Shown: piece by piece, positions 26,083-34,107 of the stretch
Layout of the letters: every line of letters begins with the position of its first letter
Position numbering within the stretch: the stretch's first letter is position 1
Assembly (NCBI RefSeq): GCF_004801405.1
Contig: NZ_SSOB01000021.1
Location: forward strand, 1-64,000
Direction: 5' to 3'
Length of the DNA stretch: 64,000 nt
From: Cohnella fermenti
GTDB taxonomy: Bacteria > Bacillota > Bacilli > Paenibacillales > Paenibacillaceae
Notes under the pieces: model-generated
Told to the model about the DNA's origin: nothing
Databases searched by the model: none
The model's input: only the letters and a program-made list of their open reading frames with translations
Made by a program: the position numbers and the translations under genes

Positions 26083-27111
26083 CTACCGGTCGGCCGTCGC
26101 CGCGGGACCGCACGAATCGCGCGACACCCACTCCGTCGGCAGGACGATGCGGCGATCCGCCTCGGAGCGGCTCCCCGGCTCCTCGGTAATCAGCCGGTCG
26201 AGCAGCGCCACCGCCGCGTAGCCCATTCCCGGCATGTCCTGCCGAATCGTCGTCAGCGCCGGACGGCCCGCCCGGGCGGCCTCGATGTCGTCGAAGCCGA
26301 CGACGGAGATGTCGCCCGGCACGGACAGCCCCCGTTCGGCGGCCGCTTGCATCGCGCCGAGCGCGCTCAGGTCCGAGCAGCAGACGACCGCCGTCGGGCG
26401 CTCCACGAGCGCAAGCAGCCGCTGCATCGCTTCATAGCCGCTCGCCTGCGTGAAGTCGTCGCCGACAACGTATTCCGGACGCTCCGCGAGACCGTGATCC
26501 TCAAGCCCTTGGCGGAAGCCCCGCTTCCGCAGCTTCTCGACATAAGTGCCGGCCAGACCGGCGACATAAGCGATCCGCCGATGGCCCAGGGCATGCAGCC
26601 GCCCGACCGCCTCGCGGATCGCTTGTGCGTTGTCGCTCGTCACCATTCCGATCCGGCTGCCCTTGATGTCGAGATCGATGAACACCGCAGGCAGCTCCGC
26701 CTCCGCCAGCTCGGCGAAGCTCAGGTCGGTATCCTGGAGGCCGAACGCGAGCACGCCCTCCACATTGCGGGTCCGGCAATGGCGGACCAGGCTGTATTCC
26801 GGCCCGAGCCGGGCCTGGGAGAGATAGATCAGGTCATAGCCCTTCTCCCGAAGCGCCCGGTCGATCCCGCCGAGCAGGCTTGCGAAGAACGGGTGGGCCA
26901 GCCCCGTCGTCAGGAAGACGCCGAGCGTCATCGAACGCTGCCCGACGAGCGCCCGCGCCGCCGCGTTCGGCTCGTAGCGCAGCTCCCTGGCGATGCGGAG
27001 CACCTTCTCTCTCGTCTCCGCGTTCACGGAAGGGTATTCGTTAAGCGCCTTGGACACCGTCGACACCGATACCCCGGCCGCCCTCGCAATATCTCGTATG
27101 TTCGCCGCCAC
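26083..27111 (-). CDS. LacI-family transcriptional repressor
   Basis: A 342-residue regulator with GTG start. The N-terminal HTH (IRDIARAAGVSVSTVSKALN) and hinge helix (NAAARALVG) precede a sugar-binding periplasmic-type domain. It stands alone: no transporter or hydrolase is adjacent on the same strand, and the divergent gene is the HtrA-like protease. A target cannot be assigned from context. Confidence 0.88.
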   Translation of the reverse strand: MAANIRDIARAAGVSVSTVSKALNEYPSVNAETREKVLRIARELRYEPNAAARALVGQRSMTLGVFLTTGLAHPFFASLLGGIDRALREKGYDLIYLSQARLGPEYSLVRHCRTRNVEGVLAFGLQDTDLSFAELAEAELPAVFIDLDIKGSRIGMVTSDNAQAIREAVGRLHALGHRRIAYVAGLAGTYVEKLRKRGFRQGLEDHGLAERPEYVVGDDFTQASGYEAMQRLLALVERPTAVVCCSDLSALGAMQAAAERGLSVPGDISVVGFDDIEAARAGRPALTTIRQDMPGMGYAAVALLDRLITEEPGSRSEADRRIVLPTEWVSRDSCGPAATADR

Positions 27112-27295
27112 GTTCTCACCGCCCGACTGCCAGCTGGCCGCTTCGAGGGGTTGGTCCTCTTTGGCCGCGCGCCGACTTCATCATTGATTTAAAAATACCT
27201 CTATTGAGGAAGAATGGCAATCGGGAACCGTTAATTCCGTTCGTCGGTCTCCGGGCGGAACAGCCTGATGGATCGAAGGATGGAATAACATCAGG

Positions 27296-27320
27296 GCCGC
27301 GATCGATGCGGCTTTTTTCT
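27296..27320 (+). terminator. Terminator with no gene in front of it
   Basis: GCCGC-GATCGAT-GCGGC followed by TTTTTTCTTTTT on the plus strand. The nearest plus-strand gene ends 1.5 kb upstream, so it should end a short transcript starting in 27112-27295 or act as a leader attenuator of the protease gene. Confidence 0.55.
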
Positions 27321-27407
27321 TTTTAGCAACCTTTTAGTCTCGTTTAAGCTGATCTTTAGGTTCGGGGTTCATGATAGAGTCATCGCCAGCAAGAGAGGAT
27401 GATTCGA

Positions 27408-28622
27408 ATGAATGAATATAAAGATAACAGCCATACTACGAATACAACGAATACTTCGACAGACCATGCGACGGACCATGACACGGAATTGGAACAACGC
27501 CGGGAGCCCTTCACCGTCTACCGATACGACTCTTCGAACCGGGCGGCCATTCTCCGCTCTTCCTATGAAGAGGAACTGAACGCCTTCGCTCCTGCGGGAG
27601 GAACGGGAACAGGTTCCGGCGGCGGCAATGAAGACGGGAATCGAGGCGGCGAAGGCGGAGGCAGAGGCGGACGCCGGGATCGCGGCAAGAAGAGCTCGGT
27701 GCGTCCGATTCTCGCCTCCTTCCTGGCCGGTGCGCTCGTCGTTGGCGGGCTGAGCTTCATGTCGGACCGGCTGAACCTGTTCACCGGCGGCGCGAATGCC
27801 GTCGAATCGGCCGCATCGGGCAGCTCCTACTCCAGCTCAGCGGGCATCACAACAGCTTCGCTGAATGTCGACGAGAAGATCTCCACCGTCTTCGAGCAAG
27901 CCAACCCGGCGGTCGTGGAGATCGAGAATTACGGGATCGAGGACACGACGCAGGACTCGTGGCTGTTCGGCGGGCGCGGCGGCTTCATGGGCGGAGGCTC
28001 CAGACAACAGCAGCAGCAACAACAGCAGCAAAATTCCGAGCCGGTGCTGATGGGAACGGGAACCGGCTTCTTCTTCAACGAAGACGGGTACATCCTGACG
28101 AACGAACACGTCATCTCGGGCGCGACGGAATTGAAGGTGACGGTGCCCGGCTACGACGAGCCGCTGACGGCGACGGTTGTCGGCTCGGATGAAGACCTCG
28201 ATCTGGCGGTAATCAAGGTGGAGAGCCCAGACGGCGCCGAGTTCCCGACGCTGGCAATCGGCGACTCCGACCAGACGGCGATCGGCGACTGGGTGATCGC
28301 GATCGGCAACCCGTACGGCCTCGACCACACGATGACGGTCGGCGTGCTGAGCGCGAAGGAACGTCCGATCACGATTACGGACGACGACGGCACCGAGCAC
28401 AACTACGAGCATCTGCTGCAGACCGACGCTTCGATCAACCCCGGCAACTCCGGCGGTCCGCTGCTTAACGCGCAAGGCGAAGTCATCGGCGTGAACACGG
28501 CCGTGAATGCGGACGCCCAAGGCATCGGCTTCGCGATTCCGACCTCGACGATCACAAGCGCATTGACGGAACTGATGGCGGGAACCGGAACGAACGGCGC
28601 AGCGACAATCAAGTCGATGTAA
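27408..28622 (+). CDS. HtrA/DegP-like membrane-anchored serine protease without PDZ domain
   Basis: A 404-residue protein. ATG 27408 is preferred to 27399 because AGAGAGG sits nine bases before it. A charged, Gly-rich cytoplasmic part is followed by one helix (about 104-122) and a trypsin-like domain outside the cell with His234 (TNEHV), Asp265 (EDLDLAV) and Ser348 (NPGNSGGP). A run of glutamines lies near residues 201-209. The protein ends right after the protease fold (GFAIPTSTI), so the C-terminal PDZ of usual HtrA proteins is missing. It would act in envelope protein quality control. Confidence 0.9.
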   Translation: MNEYKDNSHTTNTTNTSTDHATDHDTELEQRREPFTVYRYDSSNRAAILRSSYEEELNAFAPAGGTGTGSGGGNEDGNRGGEGGGRGGRRDRGKKSSVRPILASFLAGALVVGGLSFMSDRLNLFTGGANAVESAASGSSYSSSAGITTASLNVDEKISTVFEQANPAVVEIENYGIEDTTQDSWLFGGRGGFMGGGSRQQQQQQQQQNSEPVLMGTGTGFFFNEDGYILTNEHVISGATELKVTVPGYDEPLTATVVGSDEDLDLAVIKVESPDGAEFPTLAIGDSDQTAIGDWVIAIGNPYGLDHTMTVGVLSAKERPITITDDDGTEHNYEHLLQTDASINPGNSGGPLLNAQGEVIGVNTAVNADAQGIGFAIPTSTITSALTELMAGTGTNGAATIKSM

Positions 28623-28677
28623 TCGGGCTTGAAGGAATTCCGCCCTTCTCCGGCGAATACAATTGGGTATCGCATTC

Positions 28678-28707
28678 CGGCCGCCTCTGCTCCACGCGAG
28701 GCGGCCG
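28678..28707 (+). terminator. Hairpin between htrA-like and PH-domain genes
   Basis: CGGCCGCCTC and GAGGCGGCCG arms with a 10-base loop. No clear T-run follows, so termination may be partial. Confidence 0.45.
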
Positions 28708-28738
28708 ATTCCCATTCGATGGCATTGGAGGAGTTGGC

Positions 28739-29164
28739 ATGGGCTTGCTCAGCGGACTGTTAGGCAATTATTCGGAGGTGGCGCTGCCGGAGCTGCAGCG
28801 TCAGTACGGCGTTTATCTCGTGCCGGGAGAAGAGATCAGGCTTGGCTTCAAGCTGATCCGGGACGCCTTCATCCTCACGGACGACCGTCTCATTCTTATC
28901 GATCACCAAGGAGTTACGGGGAAGAAAACACGGGTCGCCTCCATCCACCTCAATTCGATCTATGAAGTGACGATGGAGACGGCGGGCATGGGCTTCGAGG
29001 ACAGCGAGATAACGATCCACTACATCACTTCTCCGTATCATAAGGCGAATTCGGTCAGCACCTCGTCCTACAAGTTCGAGTTCGGCAAGAAATTCAACGT
29101 GCAGCCGATCTACACCACGCTGATGGGCATCGCGGCCGAGAATTCCAAGCGTCTGAATTCGTAG
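28739..29164 (+). CDS. Bacterial PH-domain protein
   Basis: A 141-residue cytoplasmic protein with ATG after GGAGGAG. The bulk (YLVPGEEIRLGFKLIRDAFILTDDRLILID ... VTGKKTRVASIHLNSIYEV) matches the bacterial pleckstrin-homology family (bPH_1), built of beta strands and one C-terminal helix. These small domains form ring-like oligomers; their cellular role is largely unknown. It stands alone. Confidence 0.8.
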   Translation: MGLLSGLLGNYSEVALPELQRQYGVYLVPGEEIRLGFKLIRDAFILTDDRLILIDHQGVTGKKTRVASIHLNSIYEVTMETAGMGFEDSEITIHYITSPYHKANSVSTSSYKFEFGKKFNVQPIYTTLMGIAAENSKRLNS

Positions 29165-29286
29165 AAGAGATGAGGCAGACCGGCCATAATCCACCGGTGC
29201 GGGTTCGCGCAGATAAGCCTGCCTGCGAACCCTCTGCCGAGCCCGCAGTTGCCAACGACGCCACTCTCAATTATAATAAGCATAAA

Positions 29287-29305
29287 GTTTAAGCGCTTTA
29301 ACTTT
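29287..29305. promoter_or_regulatory. LacI-type operator, distal copy
   Basis: GTTTAAGCGCTTTAACTTT, a near-palindrome centred on AAGCGCTT, repeated identically at 29472-29490, 185 bases downstream. Spacing suits DNA looping by a tetrameric or paired LacI regulator. Confidence 0.65.
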
Positions 29306-29365
29306 TGTGAAACGTCTCGTAGTCGCAGGCGGCGAGGGTTGCACATAACGTTGCGGGCTTTGGAC

Positions 29366-29436
29366 GGATATTTACGTGCATAGCTGACGGGGGCCCGGTG
29401 CCTCGCGCAATGGATGTGGTTTTTAGCATAAAAGTG
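29366..29436. repeat. Hairpin units, cluster 3
   Basis: One clear unit at 29414 (ATGTGGTTTTTAGCAT) and a degenerate one at 29366 (GGATATTTACGTGCAT), 48 bases apart. Same family as 205-376 and 16437-16612. Confidence 0.5.
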
Positions 29437-29471
29437 GGAATGTGTCTCGTAAAAATTTTTTTGCAGATAAT

Positions 29472-29490
29472 GTTTAAGCGCTTTAACTTT
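29472..29490. promoter_or_regulatory. LacI-type operator, proximal copy
   Basis: Identical to the distal copy over 19 bases; it ends 28 bases before the LacI start at 29519, a position that suits autorepression. A cre-like site for CcpA is a possible alternative. Confidence 0.65.
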
Positions 29491-29518
29491 AGTGACTGAT
29501 TACCGGGGGGTGTCGTCC

Positions 29519-30562
29519 ATGAAGGCAAGTATTTTCGATGTTGCCAGGAAGTCCGGGTTGTCTGTCGTGACGGTGTCGAGGGTCATCAACAATGCCGCCT
29601 CCGTTCGTCCGGCGAACCGCGAGAAGGTGCTGCGGGCGATGCGGGAGCTCGATTATCAACCGAACGCCTCCGCGCGGAGTCTTGCCAAGGGCAGGACCGG
29701 CGTGATCGGCCTCACGCTGACGACGCTGCACGATTCGTTCTTCGATGCGGTCGTCAAGGAGGCGAATGAACGGCTGGCGGAGCGCGGCTACTTGCTGTCG
29801 CTGTCGATCGCAACCGGCTACAACGATTCGTTCCATCACCCTCTCTTCCAGGAGGACCGCGTGGACGGCATTCTGCTGCTGTCTCCCATCGATGAAGACG
29901 AATACGTAACGGAGCTCAGGAGGAAAAACATCCCGTTCGTCCTGATCGACAACTCCGAGAGCCATTCGTCGGTTCCGTCGGTTGTCGTGGACAACTTCAA
30001 AGGGGGCTGCGAGGCGACCAGGCATCTGATCGGGCTTGGCCACACGAGCATCGCGCACATCGGCGGCACCGGCAGCTTCCTTAGCAGCCGGGAGCGCGAG
30101 CGCGGCTTCCTCTTCGCCATGGAGGAGGCCGGTCTTGCGCCGCATTCGGTCGAGCGGGGCGAGTTCGAGATCTCGTCGGGGTATCGGATCGCGAAGCGCT
30201 GGATCGAATCCGGCACCCTTCCGTCCGCGGTGTTCGCGGCGGACGATTACATCGCGCTCGGCGTTCTCGATGCCTGCAAGAACGAGGGCATCCGCGTGCC
30301 GCGCGACCTGTCGATCGTCGGCTTCGACGATCAGCATCTCGCGGCCGAGTTCCGTCCGGCGCTGACGACGGTCCGCCAGCCGGCGGGCGAGATTGCCGCA
30401 GCCGCGGTCGACCTGCTGCTCGGAATCATGGCCGAGCCGGCGAAGCCCGGCACTGTCGTTCAGATCGAGCCGAAGCTGATCGTTCGGGAATCGACGGCGG
30501 CTGTGGAATCGGGCAAGACAATCAAGAAGCGGACAACCAAGGAGCAGGAGGAACGAACATGA
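29519..30562 (+). CDS. LacI-family repressor of a glycoside operon
   Basis: A 347-residue regulator; ATG 29519 follows GGGGGGTG, and an upstream GTG frame would run through the operator. HTH ASIFDVARKSGLSVVTVSRVINN and hinge NASARSLAKG precede the effector domain (FFAADDYIALGVLDA-like core). It overlaps the kinase gene by four bases and probably controls it and the GH4 gene, with the paired operators upstream. Confidence 0.9.
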   Translation: MKASIFDVARKSGLSVVTVSRVINNAASVRPANREKVLRAMRELDYQPNASARSLAKGRTGVIGLTLTTLHDSFFDAVVKEANERLAERGYLLSLSIATGYNDSFHHPLFQEDRVDGILLLSPIDEDEYVTELRRKNIPFVLIDNSESHSSVPSVVVDNFKGGCEATRHLIGLGHTSIAHIGGTGSFLSSRERERGFLFAMEEAGLAPHSVERGEFEISSGYRIAKRWIESGTLPSAVFAADDYIALGVLDACKNEGIRVPRDLSIVGFDDQHLAAEFRPALTTVRQPAGEIAAAAVDLLLGIMAEPAKPGTVVQIEPKLIVRESTAAVESGKTIKKRTTKEQEERT

Positions 30563-31533
30563 ACTACTATCTGGGGGTCGACGGCGGCGGCAGCAAGACG
30601 TATGCGCTGATCGTCGACGAGGCGGGCAAGGTGGCGGGCAAAGGCCACAGCGGCAATGGCAATCATCAGCTCGGTCTCGAGACTGCGAGACGGAGCATTC
30701 GCGAGGCGGTCGAGATGGCTCTCGACCGGGCGAGCCTGACGAAGGAACAAATTACGTTCGCCTACTTCGGCCTGTCCGGGGCGGATCGGGAGGCGGATTA
30801 CCGCATTCTGCGGCCGATGATCGGGGAGCTCGGCTTCCCCCGCTGCGCAATCAACTGCGACACCGTGACCGCGTTGCGGGCGGGAACGGATCGGCCCTAC
30901 GGCGTCGTGCTCCTCTGCGGCACGGGCACGAACAGCGCGGGGGTGAATCCCGCCGGTACCTTCTTCCAATGCGGGGGGTTCTCCTATGCCTATGGGGACT
31001 TCGGCGGCGGCGGCGAGCTGTGCATCGAGGCGTTCCGCTCGGTCATCCGCTCCTGGGACGGACGCGAGCAGCCGACGGCGCTGACGGAGCTCGTCTTGAA
31101 CGATCTGGGCTATGACAGCGTCGAGGCGATGTACAACGATTATCTCGATCATGAGAAGGTGCCGCCGCTCCGGCTCACGAAGCTGCTCTTCGAGGCGGCG
31201 GAGCAGGGCGATGCCGTCGCGATCAGCATTCTGGAGCGCCAGGGCGTCGAGCTCGGCAAGTCCGCAACGGCCATTATCAAGCGGCTCGGCATGGAGCAAG
31301 ACGAGTTCGACGTCGTGTTGGCCGGCAGCGTCATCGTACGCGGCAAGGGAGAATATATTCGCTCGAAGGTCGAGCAAGCGGTAAGGGCCGCCGCCCCGAA
31401 GGCGCGGCTCGCGAAGCTGACCGTCGAGCCGGTCGTCGGGGCCGTGTGGCTGGCCGTGGAGGCAACCGGAATCCGGCTGCCGAAGCCGATCTACGACGGT
31501 CTGCGCTCCGTGTCGGATTATTCTCTATTGTAG
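30559..31533 (+). CDS. BadF/BadG-type ATPase, probable N-acetylglucosamine kinase
   Basis: A 324-residue ASKHA-fold enzyme. The phosphate-1 loop YYLGVDGGGSKTYALI, the phosphate-2 region LLCGTGTNSAGV and the adenosine loop VVLAGSVIVRG are present. Relatives in this family phosphorylate GlcNAc or glucosamine. With a GH4 6-phospho-glycosidase next, a route for amino-sugar or beta-glucoside fragments is likely. No transporter is in the operon. Sugar specificity is inference. Confidence 0.8.
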   Translation: MNYYLGVDGGGSKTYALIVDEAGKVAGKGHSGNGNHQLGLETARRSIREAVEMALDRASLTKEQITFAYFGLSGADREADYRILRPMIGELGFPRCAINCDTVTALRAGTDRPYGVVLLCGTGTNSAGVNPAGTFFQCGGFSYAYGDFGGGGELCIEAFRSVIRSWDGREQPTALTELVLNDLGYDSVEAMYNDYLDHEKVPPLRLTKLLFEAAEQGDAVAISILERQGVELGKSATAIIKRLGMEQDEFDVVLAGSVIVRGKGEYIRSKVEQAVRAAAPKARLAKLTVEPVVGAVWLAVEATGIRLPKPIYDGLRSVSDYSLL

Positions 31534-31576
31534 GCTTTTGCGTCACAGTCGTTTTTTTCCAAGGAGATGAATGCGC

Positions 31577-32881
31577 ATGACCTCGAATAAGAAGCTCAAA
31601 ATCGCCATCATCGGCGGGGGATCGTCGTATACGCCGGAGATCGTCGAAGGCTTCATCCGGCACTATGCGGAACTGCCCATCGGCGAGCTGTGGCTGGTGG
31701 ACATCGAACAGGGCAAGCACAAGCTGGACATTGTCGGCGAGCTGGCGAAGCGGATGGTCGCGAAGTCGGGGCTGCCGATCGACGTTCATCTGACGCTCGA
31801 CCGCCGGGCGGCGATCAAGGATGCCGACTTCGTCTCGACACAGATGCGCGTCGGCCTGCTCGAAGCCCGCAAGTGGGACGAACACATTCCGAATCTGCAC
31901 GGCGTCATTGGCCAGGAGACGACGGGGCCGGGGGGCATGATGAAGGCGCTTCGCACGATTCCGGTGCTGCTCGACATCTGCAAGGACATCGAGGAGCTCG
32001 CCCCGAACGCGTGGCTGCTCAACTTCACGAACCCCGCAGGCATGGTGACCGAGGCGATCTCGCGCCACTCCAAGGTGAAGAGCGTCGGGCTGTGCAATGC
32101 GCCGATCGGGCTGCACAAGTGGCTTATGAACAAGTACCAGGTCGAGAACCGCCGGATTTATACCGAGTTCGTCGGCCTGAATCACCTGCACTGGGTGACG
32201 CGCATCGAGATCGACGGCGACGACAAGCTGGCGGAGCTGCTCGACAAGCGCGAGGAGTATTCGGGCAAGAATGTCCCCGCCACCGAGTGGGACCCCGAAT
32301 TCCTGCGCACGCTGGGTGGCTTCCCCTCCTATTACCTGAAGTACTTCTACATGCCGGACGCGATGCTCGAGGAGCAGCTATCCTCGCTGAAGGCGGGCGG
32401 CACCCGCGCGGAGGTTGTGAAGCGGGTCGAGGACGAGCTGTTCGAGCTGTACAAGGACCCGAATCTGGAGGAGAAGCCGAAGCAGCTCGAGCAGCGCGGC
32501 GGCGCGTACTATTCCGAAGCGGCCGTCAACCTGATGGTGTCGCTTCATAACGACAAACGCGACATCCAGACGCTGAACGTGCCGAACGGCCGCGTGCTGG
32601 ACTTCCTCCCGGAGGACGCCGCGATCGAGGTCAACTGCGTGGTCACGGGCCAAGGTCCTCTCCCGCTTCCGGTCACGAAGGTGCCCGAGAACGCGAAGGG
32701 GCTGATCGCCGCCGTCAAGACGTACGAACGCCTGACGATCGAAGCCGCGATCACCGGCGACCGCGGCATCGCGCTCCAAGCGCTGGCCGCCCACCCGCTC
32801 GTGCCTTCCGTTCGCGTCGCGAAGCTGCTGTTGGAAGAGATGTTGGAGAAGAACCGGCCTTATTTGCCTCGGTTTTTTTGA
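31577..32881 (+). CDS. Family 4 glycosidase, probable 6-phospho-beta-glucosidase
   Basis: A 434-residue enzyme. ATG 31577 gives better spacing to AAGGAG (31561) than ATG 31571. The NAD-binding loop KIAIIGGGSSYTPEI, the NFTNPAG motif, the metal Cys in LCNAPIG and metal His in GLNHLHW identify GH4, which cleaves phosphorylated beta-glycosides by an NAD- and Mn-dependent redox mechanism. It follows the kinase by 43 bases in the same operon. Confidence 0.9.
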   Translation: MTSNKKLKIAIIGGGSSYTPEIVEGFIRHYAELPIGELWLVDIEQGKHKLDIVGELAKRMVAKSGLPIDVHLTLDRRAAIKDADFVSTQMRVGLLEARKWDEHIPNLHGVIGQETTGPGGMMKALRTIPVLLDICKDIEELAPNAWLLNFTNPAGMVTEAISRHSKVKSVGLCNAPIGLHKWLMNKYQVENRRIYTEFVGLNHLHWVTRIEIDGDDKLAELLDKREEYSGKNVPATEWDPEFLRTLGGFPSYYLKYFYMPDAMLEEQLSSLKAGGTRAEVVKRVEDELFELYKDPNLEEKPKQLEQRGGAYYSEAAVNLMVSLHNDKRDIQTLNVPNGRVLDFLPEDAAIEVNCVVTGQGPLPLPVTKVPENAKGLIAAVKTYERLTIEAAITGDRGIALQALAAHPLVPSVRVAKLLLEEMLEKNRPYLPRFF

Positions 32882-32892
32882 GGAGTTGGGGA

Positions 32893-32940
32893 TAAGCCCG
32901 TGATCGGTGCTTGGCGACAAGCTCAGGTTACGGGCTTATT
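32893..32940 (+). terminator. Hairpin after the GH4 gene
   Basis: TAAGCCCGT and ACGGGCTTA arms with a 28-base loop, a short TT following. A moderate terminator 11 bases after the stop. Confidence 0.5.
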
Positions 32941-33047
32941 GGCGCGCTCTGTGTGTCGTCCGTACTTCAATACGCATAAATCCACGCATTAACGATTGAC
33001 GCGCATAAATCATACGCATTAAAATAAGAATAGAAGGAGGGGAGCAA

Positions 33048-33263
33048 TTGGGGAAACAGCGAACGGTGCGTGAGGTTATCAGGGATCTGAAGAAAGCTGG
33101 CTTTATTGAATCACCTCATCATGGACATGGCACGAGTCATAGAAGATATGTCCACCGGACAGACCCTACAAGATATGCTGATATCAGTATACATAGTATG
33201 GGAGATGTACTTGCCAAAGGAACACTGAGAAGCATCGAGCGCCAATCCGGGGTTGAGTTGTAA
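33048..33263 (+). CDS. hicA: HicA-type mRNA interferase toxin
   Basis: A 71-residue protein with TTG start after GGAGGGGAG. The double-stranded-RNA-binding-like fold is marked by REVIRDLKKAGFIE, the catalytic His in GTSHRRYVH and the closing KGTLRSIERQSGV. HicA cleaves mRNA and is normally held by HicB encoded directly next. Here 178 bases carrying CRISPR-like repeats separate the two, and hicB is frameshifted. Confidence 0.82.
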   Translation: MGKQRTVREVIRDLKKAGFIESPHHGHGTSHRRYVHRTDPTRYADISIHSMGDVLAKGTLRSIERQSGVEL

Positions 33264-33293
33264 CCCCGGTTCCTCGGCCCTCCTCCCCATACG

Positions 33294-33400
33294 GTTCAAT
33301 CCACGCTCTCTTATGACGGGAGCGTGGATTGAAACACTCAGCACCGATGCCATATGACCTTTGTAGGAAGTCGCATCCTAACGGGTGCGTGGATTGAAAT
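33294..33400 (+). CRISPR. Relic type I-C-like CRISPR: two degenerate repeats and one spacer
   Basis: Repeat 1 (33304-33335, 32 bases) and repeat 2 (33370-33400, 31 bases) both end in GCGTGGATTGAAA plus C or T, and repeat 2 begins GTCGCATCCTA, the hallmark of type I-C repeats (32 bases, GTCGC...GTGGATTGAAAT). The spacer 33336-33369 is 34 bases, the usual length. The repeats differ in the hairpin loop, so the array is decayed. Just upstream, GTTCAATCCACGCTC (33294-33308) is the inverse of the repeat 1 end. A third fragment (GCTCTCCTTGCGGGAGCGTG) follows repeat 2. No cas gene is in the window. Confidence 0.75.
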
Positions 33401-33441
33401 TTATCGCTCTCCTTGCGGGAGCGTGAGGAGCGTGAGGGAGA

Positions 33442-33878
33442 TTGACAACCCATTATATCTACCCGCTCGTGGTTGAGAAGGCCGACAGCAATCTGAGCAT
33501 GTATTTTCCCGACTTTCCGGGTACTGCAATAAGTTCAGTTGAACTGATTAATGGACTGACTCGTGCAAAGGAATTGCTGGCCGTCCGTGTTATGGAACTG
33601 GAGGAACAGGGAGCCCCCCTCCCCCCCCATCGGAGCCGGACAACATTGAGTTATTTGATATCAACGACCGGATTGTGTTCGTGGAGGTCTTTATGCCTCC
33701 TTACAGGGATGCGGCTGCGAACAAGGCTGTCACGAAAAATTGCACCTTGCCTAAGTGGCTTCGGGATGCAGGAGATCAGGCAGGAGTAAACTACTCCTTG
33801 ATCTTGCAAAACGGCCTGAAAGAAGCGCTGGGGATTACCAGACCCGAGCACAGGGATTCCGTCGAAAACCCGCATTGA
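33442..33878 (+). pseudogene. hicB: Frameshifted HicB-type antitoxin
   Basis: The first frame (from TTG 33442) gives the HicB N-domain (YPLVVEKADSNLSMYFPDFPGT, LTRAKELLAVRVMELEEQG). At C-tracts 33614-33619 and 33621-33628 the reading frame is lost; a second frame resumes as PSEPDNIELFDINDRIVFVEVFMPPY and runs to 33878 with the C-terminal domain (LPKWLRDAGDQAGVNYSLILQNGLKEALG). One missing base, or two extra, in the C-tract restores it. A variable homopolymer or a sequencing error are both possible. Confidence 0.75.
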
Positions 33879-33881
33879 CGA

Positions 33882-33922
33882 ACAGCCCGCTTAGCTATTG
33901 TGCTAAGCGGGCTGTTGCTTTT
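33882..33922 (+). terminator. Terminator of the hicAB locus
   Basis: ACAGCCCGCTTAGC and GCTAAGCGGGCTGT, perfect 14-bp arms with a 6-base loop, followed by TGCTTTT. Confidence 0.8.
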
Positions 33923-34046
33923 GATCGTCTCAACCTCATAATCGGGCAGAGCATTCTTGGGAAAGCAAGAACGCTCAAACAGGTTCTTACGCAGTTGATC
34001 CCCTATAAAACCATGGAACGATCCTACTATTCTGAAGTATACTAAT

Positions 34047-34061
34047 TGATAAAGATTATCA
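34047..34061. promoter_or_regulatory. Fur box before the AraC/siderophore-binding pair
   Basis: TGATAAA-G-ATTATCA, a near-perfect 7-1-7 Fur motif in an AT-rich promoter region, 46 bases before the TTG start at 34108. Confidence 0.7.
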
Positions 34062-34107
34062 AAATCAATTAATGTATTCCGACCGCGGAGAAAGGGGGCC
34101 ATCCGTC

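Larger units (their letters stand above)
29165..29518. other. Regulatory region before the second LacI gene
   Basis: No gene in 354 bases. It holds two copies of a LacI-type operator (29287 and 29472) and, between them, hairpin units of the dispersed family (29366, 29414). Confidence 0.7.

Noticed and set aside
33336..33369. Match of the CRISPR spacer to DNA near 16420 (ATGACCTTTGT)
   Set aside because: Only 11 bases match, no extended pairing and no clear PAM; plausible by chance in 64 kb.
33184..33453. 89-codon minus-strand frame in the CRISPR relic
   Set aside because: Typical spurious translation of CRISPR repeats (FQSTHPLGCD-like).
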